Below, piece by piece: positions 25,711 to 36,887 of a stretch of 64,000 nt of DNA. The stretch's first letter is position 1. Each line of letters starts with the position of its first letter. This stretch comes from Paraspadella gotoi (taxonomy: Eukaryota; Chaetognatha), in NCBI GenBank assembly GCA_051294375.1, contig CM119266.1:12973797-13037796 (forward strand), written 5' to 3'. Both the position numbers and the translations under genes were made by a program. The notes under the pieces are model-generated. The model was not told the origin of the DNA, ran no database searches, and saw only the letters and a program-made list of their open reading frames with translations.

Positions 25711-26176
25711 GCGCTAAAATCGCTCGCCTTCGTTTACGTCATTTGCGTCAATGAACGCGATTTGCGTCATGGTCGCCACCTTTCGCGTCTCTGGTTTCTT
25801 TTATTCGCCTTGGTGCGGCGCTGCGGCTATGGAAGCAGCTGCTTCTGCTGCTACCTCCGCTGCCGTGGCTAATTCGGTTTTGTCGAGGTCAGTGTTTTCT
25901 TTCGGACATCGACTTGGAAATTCCCCGCGGCTTTCTTTCCTTCTTTCCGTCATTTGCTGGGCATCTTACGATTGTTTCTCTCGGACCAATGAAGTCGTAA
26001 AGTATATTAGCGCCGGAGAAGCGTGAGTTCGTGATAATTGCAACGTCCAATCAGCTAATCTTTACATCTTTAATAAAAACATTCTTTCCTAAGATGAAAA
26101 AAAACCGAGAAAATAATAAATATCCAAGTCGTGACTCAATGACGTCCCTATCCAGCGCCAGCGTTGCTAGGCAACC
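25711..26176. promoter_or_regulatory. Promoter-like cluster: CRE half-sites, CCAAT boxes, RFX X-box
   Basis: Within ~470 bp are three CRE/C-EBP-like octamers, ttacgtca (25,734-25,741), ttgcgtca (25,743-25,750) and ttgcgtca (25,762-25,769). There are two CCAAT boxes: ccaat at 25,986 and the NF-Y-grade ccaatcag at 26,047-26,054. A tgacgtcc occurs near 26,130, and a strong X-box lies at 26,163-26,175. The region is richer in CG than its surroundings and lies beside a long GA tract. NF-Y, CREB/ATF and RFX often act together on animal promoters. Direction is unclear. A plus-strand open stretch beginning with ATG at 25,829 and a GTCAGT donor-like site at ~25,888 could be a first exon, but this is weak. 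Confidence 0.45.
26163..26175 (-). promoter_or_regulatory. X-box (RFX-binding) motif
   Basis: The minus strand reads GTTGCCTAGCAAC. It matches the X-box form GTNRCC, spacer of 0-3, RGYAAC at every defined position with a 1-base spacer. RFX factors use this site in promoters of ciliary genes across animals. No ciliary gene is recognised next to it, so the target is unknown. Confidence 0.6.
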
Positions 26177-26623
26177 GAGGCATTAGTTCGTTGGTCGCAA
26201 AGAGATTAGAGATTCCTTTGCGAGAGAAAGAAAAAAACTGGGGATATTGCGTTTTTCTTTCTTTTTTTTTCTTTCTCTTCTTCTCGAAGGAGAATCGATG
26301 ACGAGATGGTAATATCGATTTCACGAGAGAGAAAAAGGAGGGAGTGGATGGTGAGGGAGAGGGGGTAAGTCATCGCGGAATCCGAAATTAGCGTGAGGAA
26401 AAAAAAAAGAAATTGAGCCGAGACAGAATCCATTGGAACAATAATGAGGAAAAAGAAGAATAGTTATATGGAGTTTGACTTAAGGTCCGAATCGATGAAG
26501 GGAAGAGGGTCGACGAAAAAAGAAGAAAAAAGGGGGTCGACTCAATATTAACAACACTGGATGACATAGAAACCAGTGAATATCGATAAATTATGGGGTA
26601 TGAGGGGCGTGGGGGGGTGTGAG
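26177..26623. other. Purine-rich non-coding stretch before a gap
   Basis: Mixed sequence with A/G runs and a G-rich end next to the 25-N gap at 26,624. No gene is recognised. Confidence 0.5.
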
Positions 26624-26648
26624 NNNNNNNNNNNNNNNNNNNNNNNNN

Positions 26649-28640
26649 AGAGAGATCTTTCTTTTTTCACGACCGTGATCACTGTTTTCCTTGGAGGCGC
26701 GTGAACCGTCGACGGCTTCCGCGGGGATTCTTGACCGGGGAAGACCGCTGAATCAACGCCTTATACGACCACATTTGTCACTGGGCTCAGAGAAAGGGGG
26801 GGATCTCGTGGGGGGGATGAGGCGGGAGCGGGTACAGGGATGAGGGAAGAGGGGGGACTGAGGGTGAGGTTTATGGCGAGACTTCTTGGGGCGGAGAGGG
26901 TAAGGTCATCTTGGATGGACGAGTCTGGTGAGGCTGGCTGAGGAATAATTGAGGCGAAGATGAAGTGTTGGTCGTGGTATATTTGGGGTCTTTTAAAAGT
27001 AAGCTTACGCAAAGTTACTTATTACTTATAATGGAAATTTGATTAAAGGTCGTGCCTTATTGCCGAGATTGATTCATTTGTTACTTCCAAAAGAAAAATC
27101 CATTAAATAATTAAAAGGCATAAAAAATAATTTTTGCTATTTACATTTGAAAATATTTCTCAAATCGACGCAAGCTTGTCTGTCTTTTTAAATGTCGAGA
27201 AAATGCAGAAACAAATTAGGTTAAATATGTGGCGAGATTGCCTTTCATTGTTTAAAACAATGTCCCGTAAACAGTGGTTTTTCTCCTTTAAGCCGGGAGC
27301 GGCGGAAGGCTTTAAGCGTTTCGTGTTTTCAGATGGCAAATTCCGAGGGATCATGGGGCGAATGGGACGAGCGGTGAATAGGAAAAGTGTGTGGTGTCTT
27401 GCGAAAGTTGTGTGTGGAAAATATTGGGAGCTAAAATTCTTAAGCGAAGAAGATAAAAAGAGAAAAGCGAAGGAACGGAGCTCGTTTCGAAGGTGGGTCA
27501 TGGGTCGAAAGAAAATGGGAGGGGCCGGAGTTATGGGAGGGAAGGGAGCCGAAAGACCGAGAGAGATCGTAAGTGCCCTTTGTTGAGTGCGCTGCGGGCG
27601 TCCGGCGGCGGCCACGGATGCGCAGCGAAAGCGGCAACCTACATACTTATGGCTGGGCGGCGTTGTTGTTGTCGTTGTTGTTGTTTTGGAAGGCGATGGC
27701 GTCAGCCGAAATGCTAAAGAAAATCCGCCTGAAGACAAAAGGAAACAAGAAAAGGTTGAGGAGGAGGAGGAGTTAGAAGAGGGAGGAGGAGGAGCAAGGA
27801 AGATGAAGTAAGGAGGAGGAGGACGGCATTAACGTTAAAGGAGAAAAAAGGAGAGAAAAAAAGAAAGAAAAAAAATTGGAAAAGATAAAGGGAGAAAGAA
27901 AGCGGGAGAAAACCCGAATCTCTTGGGCGAAACAAGGAGGAGAGCGCTCCAATATCCTCTCTCTCTCTCCTCTCTCTCCTCTCTCTTCTCATCTCTCTCT
28001 CTCTCTCTCTCTCTTCTCTCGTCTTATAGGTTCCCCGCCTCCATCCGCAGGTTCTTATGAACGCCCCTCCTTTATATTTTACACTTTTTCCTTTTTCTTT
28101 TTTCATAGATCCTTTCATGGTTTTCCGTCTTTTCTTTTACCTTTTACTCTTTTTTATATCTTTTTTAATTCTCTCCTTCCCAGCAAAGACTCGGCCCTAT
28201 GTAAGTTACAATTTACATTTTATAACACTTTACGCTTTCCCTGCCGTTTATATATTACGCAACTCTTGGATAGCAACAATCTGTTTGCTTTCTGTTTTTG
28301 TTTTTTTTTTGTTTTTTTGTTTTTTTGTTTAGCGCAAAAACCTTTCTTTTGAATTTGTACGGCATGTCGTAATTTTCGAACAAGCTTGCAGTGAGAACCG
28401 ATTCTGCTTGTCAACTGCGAATCGCCACAATTGCAAAAAGAGTAAACTGAACTCTAGGACTGAACGCGAAAGTCAAAGACAATTTCTCAACTAACGATTA
28501 CAGTAATAGTAGAAACAACACCACCACAACAACAACCAGGATCCTCGTTCAAACTCGTGGGAATTCGCTAATGCTTAAATGTCGCTCTCTACCCGCTACC
28601 GAATGAAATTGGAAAAGAGAGAGCAGGAGAGAAAGAAGAG
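26649..28640 (+). repeat. Inverted repeat 2, left arm
   Basis: Begins directly after a 25-N gap and pairs in reverse complement with 30,480-32,450. Anchors: 26,690-26,715 with 32,400-32,428; 27,250-27,280 with 31,855-31,880; aacgttaaagg at 27,831 with 31,335; 28,429-28,450 with 30,660-30,681; 28,530-28,590 with 30,530-30,590. Arms differ by many small indels and some substitutions, and frames are not preserved, so no gene is called. The arm contains a CT tract (27,958-28,020) and GAGGAG-type repeats (27,755-27,825). Confidence 0.9.
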
Positions 28641-29013
28641 AGAGAGACGAGAGAGAGAGAGAGAGAGCAGAGAGGAAGAGAGAGAGAGAGAGAGAGAGAG
28701 GAGGAGAGAGAGAGAGACAGAGATGAGAGAAATATAACGAGAAAAAGGTCGTAGTCAGGATTATGGCAATGATGTTTGATTAAGGAAACGAGACCAGAAT
28801 GGAGATATTCATATCGTTCTCTCTTTTTTTTTGTAGTTGCAGTTAAGAACCCAGGGAAAAATTATTGGAAAGTTTCTTCGTTAAAAGTTTTTAATCAAAT
28901 ATGGATTTTTAAAAAAGGAAGGCTGCGAAAGGAGCTGGCGGCAGAGATGGAGAAAAGAACGAATCATAAAACTGAGAAAGAAGAAAGAAAAAGAGATGAG
29001 AGAGAGAGAGAGA

Positions 29014-29048
<35 letters not shown>

Positions 29049-29177
29049 GAATAGAAGAGAGGAGTGTGTACGTATAAAAACTCCTAGTACTGAAAAATGG
29101 AGAGAGAAAAAAATAAAGTTACTAGTAGGAGGACGCAGGAGAGAGAGAAGGAGAGAGAGAGGAGAGAGAGCAGAGAG

Positions 29178-29209
<32 letters not shown>

Positions 29210-30479
29210 CGATTTGCGCGACAAATTAAAGGAAGGAATAATTCCGAAAAGAAAAGAGACAGGAAGGGCGACTGCCTATCGCTGAAAAAGAGATGATGAT
29301 TGATGATGATGTGATGATGCATGATGATTATGATGAATGATTGAAATGATGGAATGAGTTGATAGATGATGATGATGATGATGATGATTGATGATGATGA
29401 TTGATGATGAATTATATTGGAAAATTATGACGGAAGTAAATATAAGAATAAAGTCGTATCGACGATTCGGGAAAAAAATTATGTCAAAAGATGTTGAAAT
29501 AAACAATCGATTAGTGTAATGACGAAATTTATACTTTGAAAAATCGTAAGACTATTTGCAAAAAAAAAAAAATAATAAAGAAGCATTTGAACAAACATTG
29601 CTATAAAAAAATGTTTGCGTGAAAAAAAATCGGCACAAACGTAACGACGACATTTTATAAACAATAAAACACTAAGAACGAGAATAAAAAAAGCTCTTCG
29701 CTTGTCTTAATTTTGGCAAAAATGTTCAACTTTTCCACCAATAAAGAAGGAGAGAAGAATAATAAGAGTGGTGGAGGAAGAAGAAGAAAGAAGAAGAAGA
29801 GAAGAAGAGAAGAAGAAGAGAAGAAGAGGAGGAGGAAGAGGAAGAGGGAAAAAAGGAAAGAAAGAAAAAAGAGAAGAAATTGGAGACGAAAGTTGGAACG
29901 TGACTTTGCAGTCTTTCGTGCGAAACGATCCTTTCGACTCGCAAGATGGCGTCTCTCTAATTTTCCTCACTCTTTTTCCTCATTTCTTTTTTTTTTTCCC
30001 CTTTTTTTCTATCTCTCATCTATTTTTTTTTAATATTTTTCCTTCCTTTATTTCTCTTTTCTATCAGATTTCTAATGATCCCTTTCTCTATTTCTTCTTT
30101 CCTTTTATTCTATAAAGGTCTCGTTAATCTTCTTTTTTTTCTCTCTTTCCTCCATCATTCTATTCACTCATTTCATGCGTAATCTTCTACGTGTTAATTC
30201 CCTCCTCTCCCTTTCCTGGCTCTCTCTCTCTCTCTCATCGTCTCTCTCTTCTCCTCTCTCTTCTGCTCTCTCTAATCTCTCTCTCTCATCAGTCTCTCAT
30301 CTCTCTCTCTCTCTCTCTTCTCCTTTCTTCTTTCTCTATCTCTCTCTCTTCTGATTTGATTTCTTTTCACAGTTCCCTTACGTTCTCATGCATCCATTCC
30401 TCCTATTTTTTTTTTAACCTTATTAACATTTTTCCCCGATTTTTTTAGGCGGAACAAAATATCAACTCTCCTGATTTTC
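28641..30479. other. Loop of inverted repeat 2, simple-sequence rich
   Basis: About 1.8 kb without clear symmetry. It holds GA tracts (28,618-28,735; 28,997-29,050; 29,135-29,208), a GAT/GATGAT-type repeat (29,285-29,410), a GAA-rich purine stretch (29,760-29,880) and an interrupted CT tract (30,220-30,350). At 29,943-29,951 aagatggcg resembles a YY1 site. The Lys/Arg/Glu-rich frames across it are products of purine repeats. No gene is recognised. Confidence 0.7.
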
Positions 30480-32450
30480 TCTTCTCTCCCCTATCTCTCT
30501 TTCCATTTTCCATTCGGGAGGGTAGAGAGCGACATTAAAGCATTAGCGAATTCCCACGAGTTTGAACGAGGATCCTGGTTGTTGTTGTTGTTGTTGTTGT
30601 TCCTACTATTACTGTAATCGTTATTGAGAAATTCTCTTTGACTTCGGTTCAGTCCAGAGTTCAGTTACTCTTTTTGCAATTGTGCGATCGCAGTTGACGA
30701 AGAGAATCGTTTCTCATTGCAACTTGTCGAAATTACGACATGCCGTACAAATTCAAAAAGAAAGGTTTCGGCTAAACAAACAAACAAAAAAACAAAAACA
30801 GAAAGCAAACAGTATTGTTGCTTTCCAAGCCAGTTGCCCGTAAATTATAAACGGAGTGAAAAGCGTAAGTTGTTATAAAATGTACAATATGATAACTTCA
30901 ATTAGGGGCCCGCAGGTCTTTGCGGGGAAGGAGAAGAATTACAAAAAGATATAAAAAAAGAAGTAAAAGCGTCAAAGAAAAGACGAAAACCGAGAATGAA
31001 AGGAATCTATTTGAAAAAGAAAAAGGAAAAGTGGCTAAAAATAAAGGGAGGGGCGTTCATAAGAACCTGCGGATGGAGGCGGGGACATCCGAGAGACATA
31101 GAGAGAGTAAGAGGAGCAGCAGAGAGCACGAGAGAGATGGAGAGAGAGGAGCAGAGGAGAGCAGAGAGTAGGACGAGGCAGTTTGAGGAGAGAGAGATGA
31201 GGAGCCTGAGAGAGACCAGAGGATATGAGCTCCATCCCTTGGCTTTCCGCCCAGAGATTCCGGGTTTCTCCCGCTTCTTTCTCCCTTTTCTTTCCAATTT
31301 TTTTTCTTTTCTTTTTTCTCTCCTTTTTTCTCCCTTTAACGTTAATGCCGTCCTCCTCCTCCTCTTCCATCTCCTGCTCCTCCTCCTCCTCTTCTAACTC
31401 CTCCTCCTCCTCAACCTTTTCTTGTTCCTTTTGTCTTCAGGGATTTTCTTTAGCATTTCGCTGACGCCATCGCTTCAAAACAACAACAACGACAACAACA
31501 ACGCCGCCGCAGCCATAGTAGTAGTGCCGCTTTCGCTGGCATCCGTGGCCGCCGCCGACGCCGCAGCGACGCAACAAAGGCACTTACGATCTCTCCGGTC
31601 TTTCGGCTCCCTCCCTCCCATACTCCGGCCCCTCCCATTTCTTTCGACCCATGACCCACCTTCGAACGAGGTTCCTCGCTTTTCTCTTTTATCTTCTTCG
31701 CTTAAGATTTTAGCCCCAATATTTCCACACACAACTTCGCAAGACCCACACACTTTTCCATTCACGCCGTCCCATCGCCCCATGATCCCTCGAATTTGCC
31801 ATCTGAAAACACGAAACGCTTAAGCCTTCCGCGCTCCCGGCTTAAAGGAGAAAACACTGTTTACGGGATAAACAATGAAGCAACTCGCACATTTACCTAA
31901 TTGTTTTCTGGATTTTCTTCGACATAAAAAGACGACAAGCTGCGTCGATTTGAGAAATATTTTCAAATGTAAATTATAAATTATTTTTTATGCCTTTTAT
32001 TATAATAAAATGTTCTTTTGGGAAGTAACAAATGAATCGAATCTCGGCAATAATGACGACTTAGTCAAATTCCATTATAAGTAATAAGTAACTTGGTAAG
32101 TTACTTAAAAGACCAAATTACCACGACCANNNNNNNNNNNNNNNNNNNNNNNNNNNNNNNNNNNNNNNNNNNNNNNNNNNNNNNNNNNNNNNNNNNNNNN
32201 NNNNNNNNNNNNNNNNNNNNNNNNNNNNNNNNNNNNNNNNNNNNNNNNNNNNNNNNNNNNNNNNNNNNNNNNNNNNNNNNNNNNNNNNNNNNNNNNNNNN
32301 NNNNNNNNNNNNNNCCCCCCCATTTCTCTCCAGCCCGGTACAAATCGTGGTCGTGAAGGCGTGATTCAGGGTCTTCCCCGTCAAGAATCCCCGCGGAGCG
32401 TCGACGTTCACGCCTCCAAGGAAACAGTGAACGGGTGAAAAAAGGAAAGA
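30480..32450 (-). repeat. Inverted repeat 2, right arm
   Basis: Reverse complement of 26,649-28,640, interrupted by a 185-N gap (32,130-32,314) that corresponds to about 26,800-26,960 of the left arm. The missing sequence could be read from that arm. The GA-type tract is at 31,100-31,215. Confidence 0.9.
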
Positions 32451-33282
32451 TTCGTGCGAAGGGGGAAATGGGGGAAGGAGGAGGAGGAGGAGGAGGAGGA
32501 GGGGGGTGGGGGCAGAATGGGGGGGAGAGAGGGTGAGTAAGGTTAACTAAAGGAGAGTGAGGTAAATCGGTGAAAGGGGACCACTTTGGTGAAAATAATA
32601 GGGGCTTTGTTGTAATCTACGCGAGAAAAAAATGTATCCATAGAAAATTGTTTTTAAAATTAGGTTTCCTTCCTTGGAAGCGTCAAAAATTTAAAGTTAT
32701 GCAAAAAAAAAAAGTGCCTAAAATTTTAAGTAGCGATGGCGTGGAAAAATTTATGTTATGGGACTAAAAGTTAATTTTTTCCTCAAAACTTAAAAAAAAA
32801 TCATAAAATTTAGGCAATAATACGCAGAATGATATTTTTTTTACACGCAGTTTTAAAATAAAGATAACTAATCCACAGTCCCTTTTTGTTTTTCTCCCTA
32901 TCAATTCGCTCCAAATTTTGTGTGGGCGATCACAGAGGGCGAGGTGGGCGAAGCTCGACCCGAAATGCGTTAGAATACGAATCGTCGGGCGAGACTCGAG
33001 ACGTTAAGAGGAAAAAGGAAATTCTTTCCTTTTTTTTTCTTTTTTTCAGTTTCTCGTTTCTCTGGAATTTCTCTCTGGTCGGAGGAAGAGAAGAGAAGAC
33101 CGGAAGAAGAATAGACGGAGAAAGAAAGAGAGGTAAAGATCCTGGGGGAGAAGAAACGAAAGGAACGAGGGAAGATAAAAGTGAGGGAAAGGAGGAATGA
33201 AGAATGCGAGGCATGAGAAGGAGAACTTGGGAGGAAGTTACGAAGAAAAAGGAAACAGAGATAGAAAAGGAGTGGAAAGAAA
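32451..33282. other. Unique sequence, purine-rich start
   Basis: GGA repeats (32,478-32,505) and A-rich sequence. No credible exon is seen; in particular I could not find the next syntrophin exon here. Confidence 0.5.
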
Positions 33283-33332
33283 GAAAGAAATGAAGAAAGA
33301 AAGAAAGAAAAAAAGAAAGAAAGAAAGAATGA

Positions 33333-33400
<68 letters not shown>

Positions 33401-33412
33401 AAAAAAAGAAAT
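33283..33412 (+). repeat. (GAAA)n microsatellite
   Basis: About 130 bp of near-perfect gaaa units, with small breaks at the start. Confidence 0.95.
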
Positions 33413-33902
33413 GAAATAAAGTCTTTTTTTTTTTGAAAATGAGGACATAATCGTCATCGACGACAGGAACAACAAACGTCTTCTCTTTCAACGACGTCGT
33501 TTCCTTCACGCGCGATAAAAAACGACGGGAATTCCCTGACCTCCTTTTCCTTTCCCACCTTCGTAGAGAACTTACCCCGTCCCTTTTCAGAACTTATCTT
33601 TTTTCCCTTTCTCGAATAGAACTCGCTCGTCAATTAGCCTACTTTTCCGTCGCCCAAAAAAGGTGACAAAAGCCCATTTTTCGCTACTTGCTAAAAATTT
33701 ACCTGGTTAGCCTCGGCCCTTTCGCGCTTATTCAACCCGCTAGACAGCCCATTTTTTTCTGCCAAAGAACTGACTTTACCCNNNNNNNNNNNNNNNNNNN
33801 NNNNNNNNNNNNNNNNNNNNNNNNNNNNNNNNNNNNNNNNNNNNNNNNNNNNNNNNNNNNNNNNNNNNNNNNNNNNNNNNNNNNNNNNNNNNNNNNNNNN
33901 NN

Positions 33903-34078
33903 CTGCTCGGCCAGCCAGCCCATGTGCTTGATCTCCCGACTTCCCGGCGTCGCGCTCAACATCGCGTTCGCCTCCGACATCGACGACGTCGTCAACTCGG
34001 TAGTCAGCGCGTGCAGCGCCGAGAACCACGCGATCGCCGCCGTCTCGTCGGAGCAGCGCAGGATGCAGGAGGATCGGC
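33903..34078 (-). CDS. SNTB: Syntrophin exon: end of PH1, linker and start of PH2 (3' end in gap)
   Basis: On the minus strand an open GC-rich frame encodes a CSDET-x-AWFSALH segment, then about 17 linker residues, then GSREIKHMGWLAEQ. These correspond to the C-terminal helix of the syntrophin PH1 domain (with its Trp) and the GSREI(R/K)H-x-GWLAE linker into PH2 seen in beta-syntrophins. Syntrophins are membrane-associated adaptors that bind dystrophin/dystrobrevin and, through a PDZ domain, channels and signalling proteins. The likely acceptor AG is at 34,079-34,080, although its upstream tract is A-rich rather than pyrimidine-rich. The 3' end lies in the 121-N gap at 33,782-33,902. The exon follows the 36.6-kb exon in gene order with very little protein between them. 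PH2 and the C-terminal syntrophin-unique domain are not visible in this window. Confidence 0.88.
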
Positions 34079-34640
34079 CTTTTTGTTTTGTTTTTATTTT
34101 ATTTTCGTGAGGCGCGAAGATATGGAGGTGTTGTTANNNNNNNNNNNNNNNNNNNNNNNNNNNNNNNNNNNNNNNNNNNNNNNNNNNNNNNNNNNNNNNN
34201 NNNNNNNNNNNNNNNNNNNNNNNNNNNNNNNNNNNNNNNNNNNNNNNNNNNNNNNNNNNNNNNNNNNNNNNNNNNNNNNNNNNNNNNNNNNNNNNNNNNN
34301 NNNNNNNNNNNNNNNNNNNNNNNNNNTTTTCATTTTTTTCCCCCTGCGATAACTTTTTTTTTCTTGGAACTGAAACCCTCTGCAACTTTTTCGTTGTTCG
34401 AACTCTGAGGTTTTTCTATTAGTTTGAGTTATTAAATGCACCGAAAAATAATAGATGTCAGAGGGTAATGAAGACAAAGAAATGTGGATAAGAATGGGAG
34501 GAAGAAAAACTAAAATTGTTTGGTACTACAAAATCTCTGTTAGGGCGAAAGAGAGAGAAAGAAATAAGAGAGAAAAATAGGGGGAGAGAGAGAGAGAGAG
34601 ACAGAGAGTGAGGGCGCCCGGCTGTGAAGGTTATCGCGTA

Positions 34641-34668
34641 ATGACGTCATTTCCTAGCGCTAAAATCG
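34641..34668. promoter_or_regulatory. Perfect CRE palindrome next to GCGCTAAAATCG
   Basis: atgacgtcat (34,641-34,650) is a full palindromic CREB/ATF site. Seven bases on is gcgctaaaatcg (34,657-34,668), a 12-mer that also occurs at 25,711-25,722 beside CRE-like sites. Both lie just after a GA tract. Position inside the syntrophin gene suggests an intronic enhancer or internal promoter (inference). Confidence 0.4.
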
Positions 34669-36257
34669 GTTGTAAGTAATATGATCCGNNNNNNNNNNNN
34701 NNNNNNNNNNNNNNNNNNNNNNNNNNNNNNNNNNNNNNNNNNNNNNNNNNNNNNNNNNNNNNNNNNNNNNNNNNNNNNNNNNNNNNNNNNNNNNNNNNNN
34801 NNNNNNNNNNNNNNNNNNNNNNNNNNNNNNNNNNNNNNNNNNNNNNNNNNNNNNNNNNNNNNNNNNNNNNNNNNNNNNNNNNNNNNNNNNNNNNNNNNNN
34901 NNNAAAAAAAAAAATCTCCCGAAATTATGATTTATCGTCTTTTGGTTTCCGGGTTCCAGACTTTTTAAGGGGGGAATAAAGCTGTAAAAAAGGGAAGGAT
35001 GATGGACCACGTAGCAAAGGAGGGAAGGTTATGGGAAATCTGGCAATTTAGAGTGAGTTATAACTTATAAGGCCTNNNNNNNNNNNNNNNNNNNNNNNNN
35101 NNNNNNNNNNNNNNNNNNNNNNNNNNNNNNNNNNNNNNNNNNNNNNNNNNNNNNNNNNNNNNNNNNNNNNNNNNNNNNNNNNNNNNNNNNNNNNNNNNNN
35201 NNNNNNNNNNNNNNNNNNNNNNNNNNNNNNNNNNNNNNNNNNNNNNNNNNNNNNNNNNNNNNNNNNNNNNNNNNNNNNNNNNNNNNNNNNNNNNNNNNNN
35301 NNNNNNNNNNNNNNNNNNNNNNNNNNNNNNNNNNNNNNNNNNNNNNNNNNNNNNNNNNNNNNNNNNNNNNNNNNNNNNNNNNNNNNNNNNNNNNNNNNNN
35401 NNNNNNNNNNNNNNNNNNNNNNNNNNNNNNNNNNNNNNNNNNNNNNNNNNNNNNNNNNNNNNNNNNNNNNNNNNNNNNNNNNNNNNNNNNNNNNNNNNNN
35501 NNNNNNNNNNNNNNNNNNNNNNNNNNNNNNNNNNNNNNNNNNNNNNNNNNNNNNNNNNNNNNNNNNNNNNNNNNNNNNNNNNNNNNNNNNNNNNNNNNNN
35601 NNNNNNNNNNNNNNNNNNNNNNNNNNNNNNNNNNNNNNNNNNNNNNNNNNNNNNNNNNNNNNNNNNNNNNNNNNNNNNNNNNNNNNNNNNNNNNNNNNNN
35701 NNNNNNNNNNNNNNNNNNNNNNNNNNNNNNNNNNNNNNNNNNNNNNNNNNNNNNNNNNNNNNNNNNNNNNNNNNNNNNNNNNNNNNNNNNNNNNNNNNNN
35801 NNNNNNNNNNNNNNNNNNNNNNNNNNNNNNNNNNNNNNNNNNNNNNNNNNNNNNNNNNNNNNNNNNNNNNNNNNNNNNNNNNAAAAAGGAAATGAAAGGA
35901 AAGAAGCGACTTAATGACGATCCTCAAACAAGAGACACCCATTGCGGTTGGCGTGCGGCGGAGGAATGGCCCACCGGTAATGAGGGAATCCATTTTCTGG
36001 CCAGCAATTGACTTCCACTCGGAAGAGGGTAGGGGTGGGAGGGAAAGGAGAGAGGTGGGTGGGAAGGGAAAGGAGAAGAGAAGAAGAAATGGTCGAGACA
36101 ATAAATATCAGATAATAAATATCGAGGATCAAAGTTGAAAAGGAAGGAAGATGGGAATATATAACTTGAAGGTTTATAATATTCTTTAATCTTTATAAAT
36201 GACGTTGATTGAAAATAAATGGAAAAAGAAAGTCAGTTGCTTAGAAGAAAGTGAACT

Positions 36258-36315
36258 GGGAGAACTGGAGTCCCTCGACTGTGGGAGAACGGGAGTCCCT
36301 CGACTGTGGGAGAAC
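36258..36315 (+). repeat. 25-bp tandem repeat, about 2.3 copies
   Basis: The unit ggagtccctcgactgt plus gggagaac repeats at 36,267 and 36,291, with a partial copy before. Confidence 0.85.
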
Positions 36316-36627
36316 GTCTTAAGCCCTTCTCGTTATGAATGACCAAAAATAGAATCAAATGTCATCAATTTTGTCCTTTAACGACGCCGCTTTCANNNNN
36401 NNNNNNNNNNNNNNNNNNNNNNNNNNNNNNNNNNNNNNNNNNNNNNNNNNNNNNNNNNNNNNNNNNNNNNNNNNNNNNNNNNNNNNNNNNNNNNNNNNNN
36501 NNNNNNNNNNNNNNNNNNNNNNNNNNNNNNNNNNNNNNNNNNNNNNNNNNNNNNNNNNNNNNNNNNNNNNNNNNNNNNNNNNNNNNNNNNNNNNNNNNNN
36601 NNNNNNNNNNNNNNNNNNNNNNNNNNN

Positions 36628-36881
36628 AAGTTCGATTGTTCTTCTGTCATTTTCCGAGGGAAACGTGAAATTTCGGGTGAGGTAACACAGGCGAAGAGGG
36701 ATGTTTTTAACGTCCGCGCTAGAAGCAGAGTTGTTGTTGTTGTTGTTCCGACCGTTGAGCGTGCCGTTTCGGCCGAGCGTGCCGGAAGCGACGTCGCCGG
36801 AACCCCAGGAGCCGAAGTCGGCGCCGACGCCCGAGGCGGAGCCTTTTTTGAAGTAGGGCGTCACCTCGCGGAGGTATTTCA
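36628..36881 (-). CDS. SNTB: Syntrophin exon: end of PDZ, linker, start of PH1b (3' end in gap)
   Basis: A classic acceptor (long C/T tract, then cctcag at 36,882-36,887) opens the frame TG|AAA TAC. It encodes KYLREVTPYFKKGSASG, then a Gly/Ser-rich linker with six Asn codons, then KNIPLRLCYLTRN and NDRRTIEL. The KY(M/L)REVTPYFKK and IPL-x-(M/L)CY(V/L)TR motifs are diagnostic of syntrophins, directly after the PDZ and at the resumption of the split PH1 domain; the match is closest to the beta class. The exon runs into a 232-N gap (36,396-36,627). The coding sequence is clean and GC3-rich, unlike the noisy repeats. The upstream PH1a/PDZ exons must lie at higher coordinates or in gaps; I did not find them. 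Confidence 0.92.
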
Positions 36882-36887
36882 CTGAGG

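Larger units (their letters stand above)
34079..36627 (-). other. Syntrophin intron, four gaps
   Basis: Intronic sequence between the two syntrophin exons, broken by N gaps at 34,137-34,326, 34,689-34,903, 35,076-35,882 and 36,396-36,627. It contains a GA tract with a perfect CRE (tgacgtca, 34,642-34,649) and a 25-bp tandem repeat (36,258-36,315). A pyrimidine-rich acceptor-like site near 36,028 (minus) opens only a short frame without syntrophin similarity. Confidence 0.7.

Noticed and set aside
29713-30033. Lys/Arg-rich 106-codon frame in the loop of inverted repeat 2
   Set aside because: It runs through a GAA/GGA purine repeat and shows no protein-like variation.
35911-36060. Pyrimidine tract with AG on the minus strand opening a short frame, inside the syntrophin intron
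   Set aside because: The two syntrophin exons nearly abut in protein space, leaving no room for this peptide, and it has no syntrophin motif.
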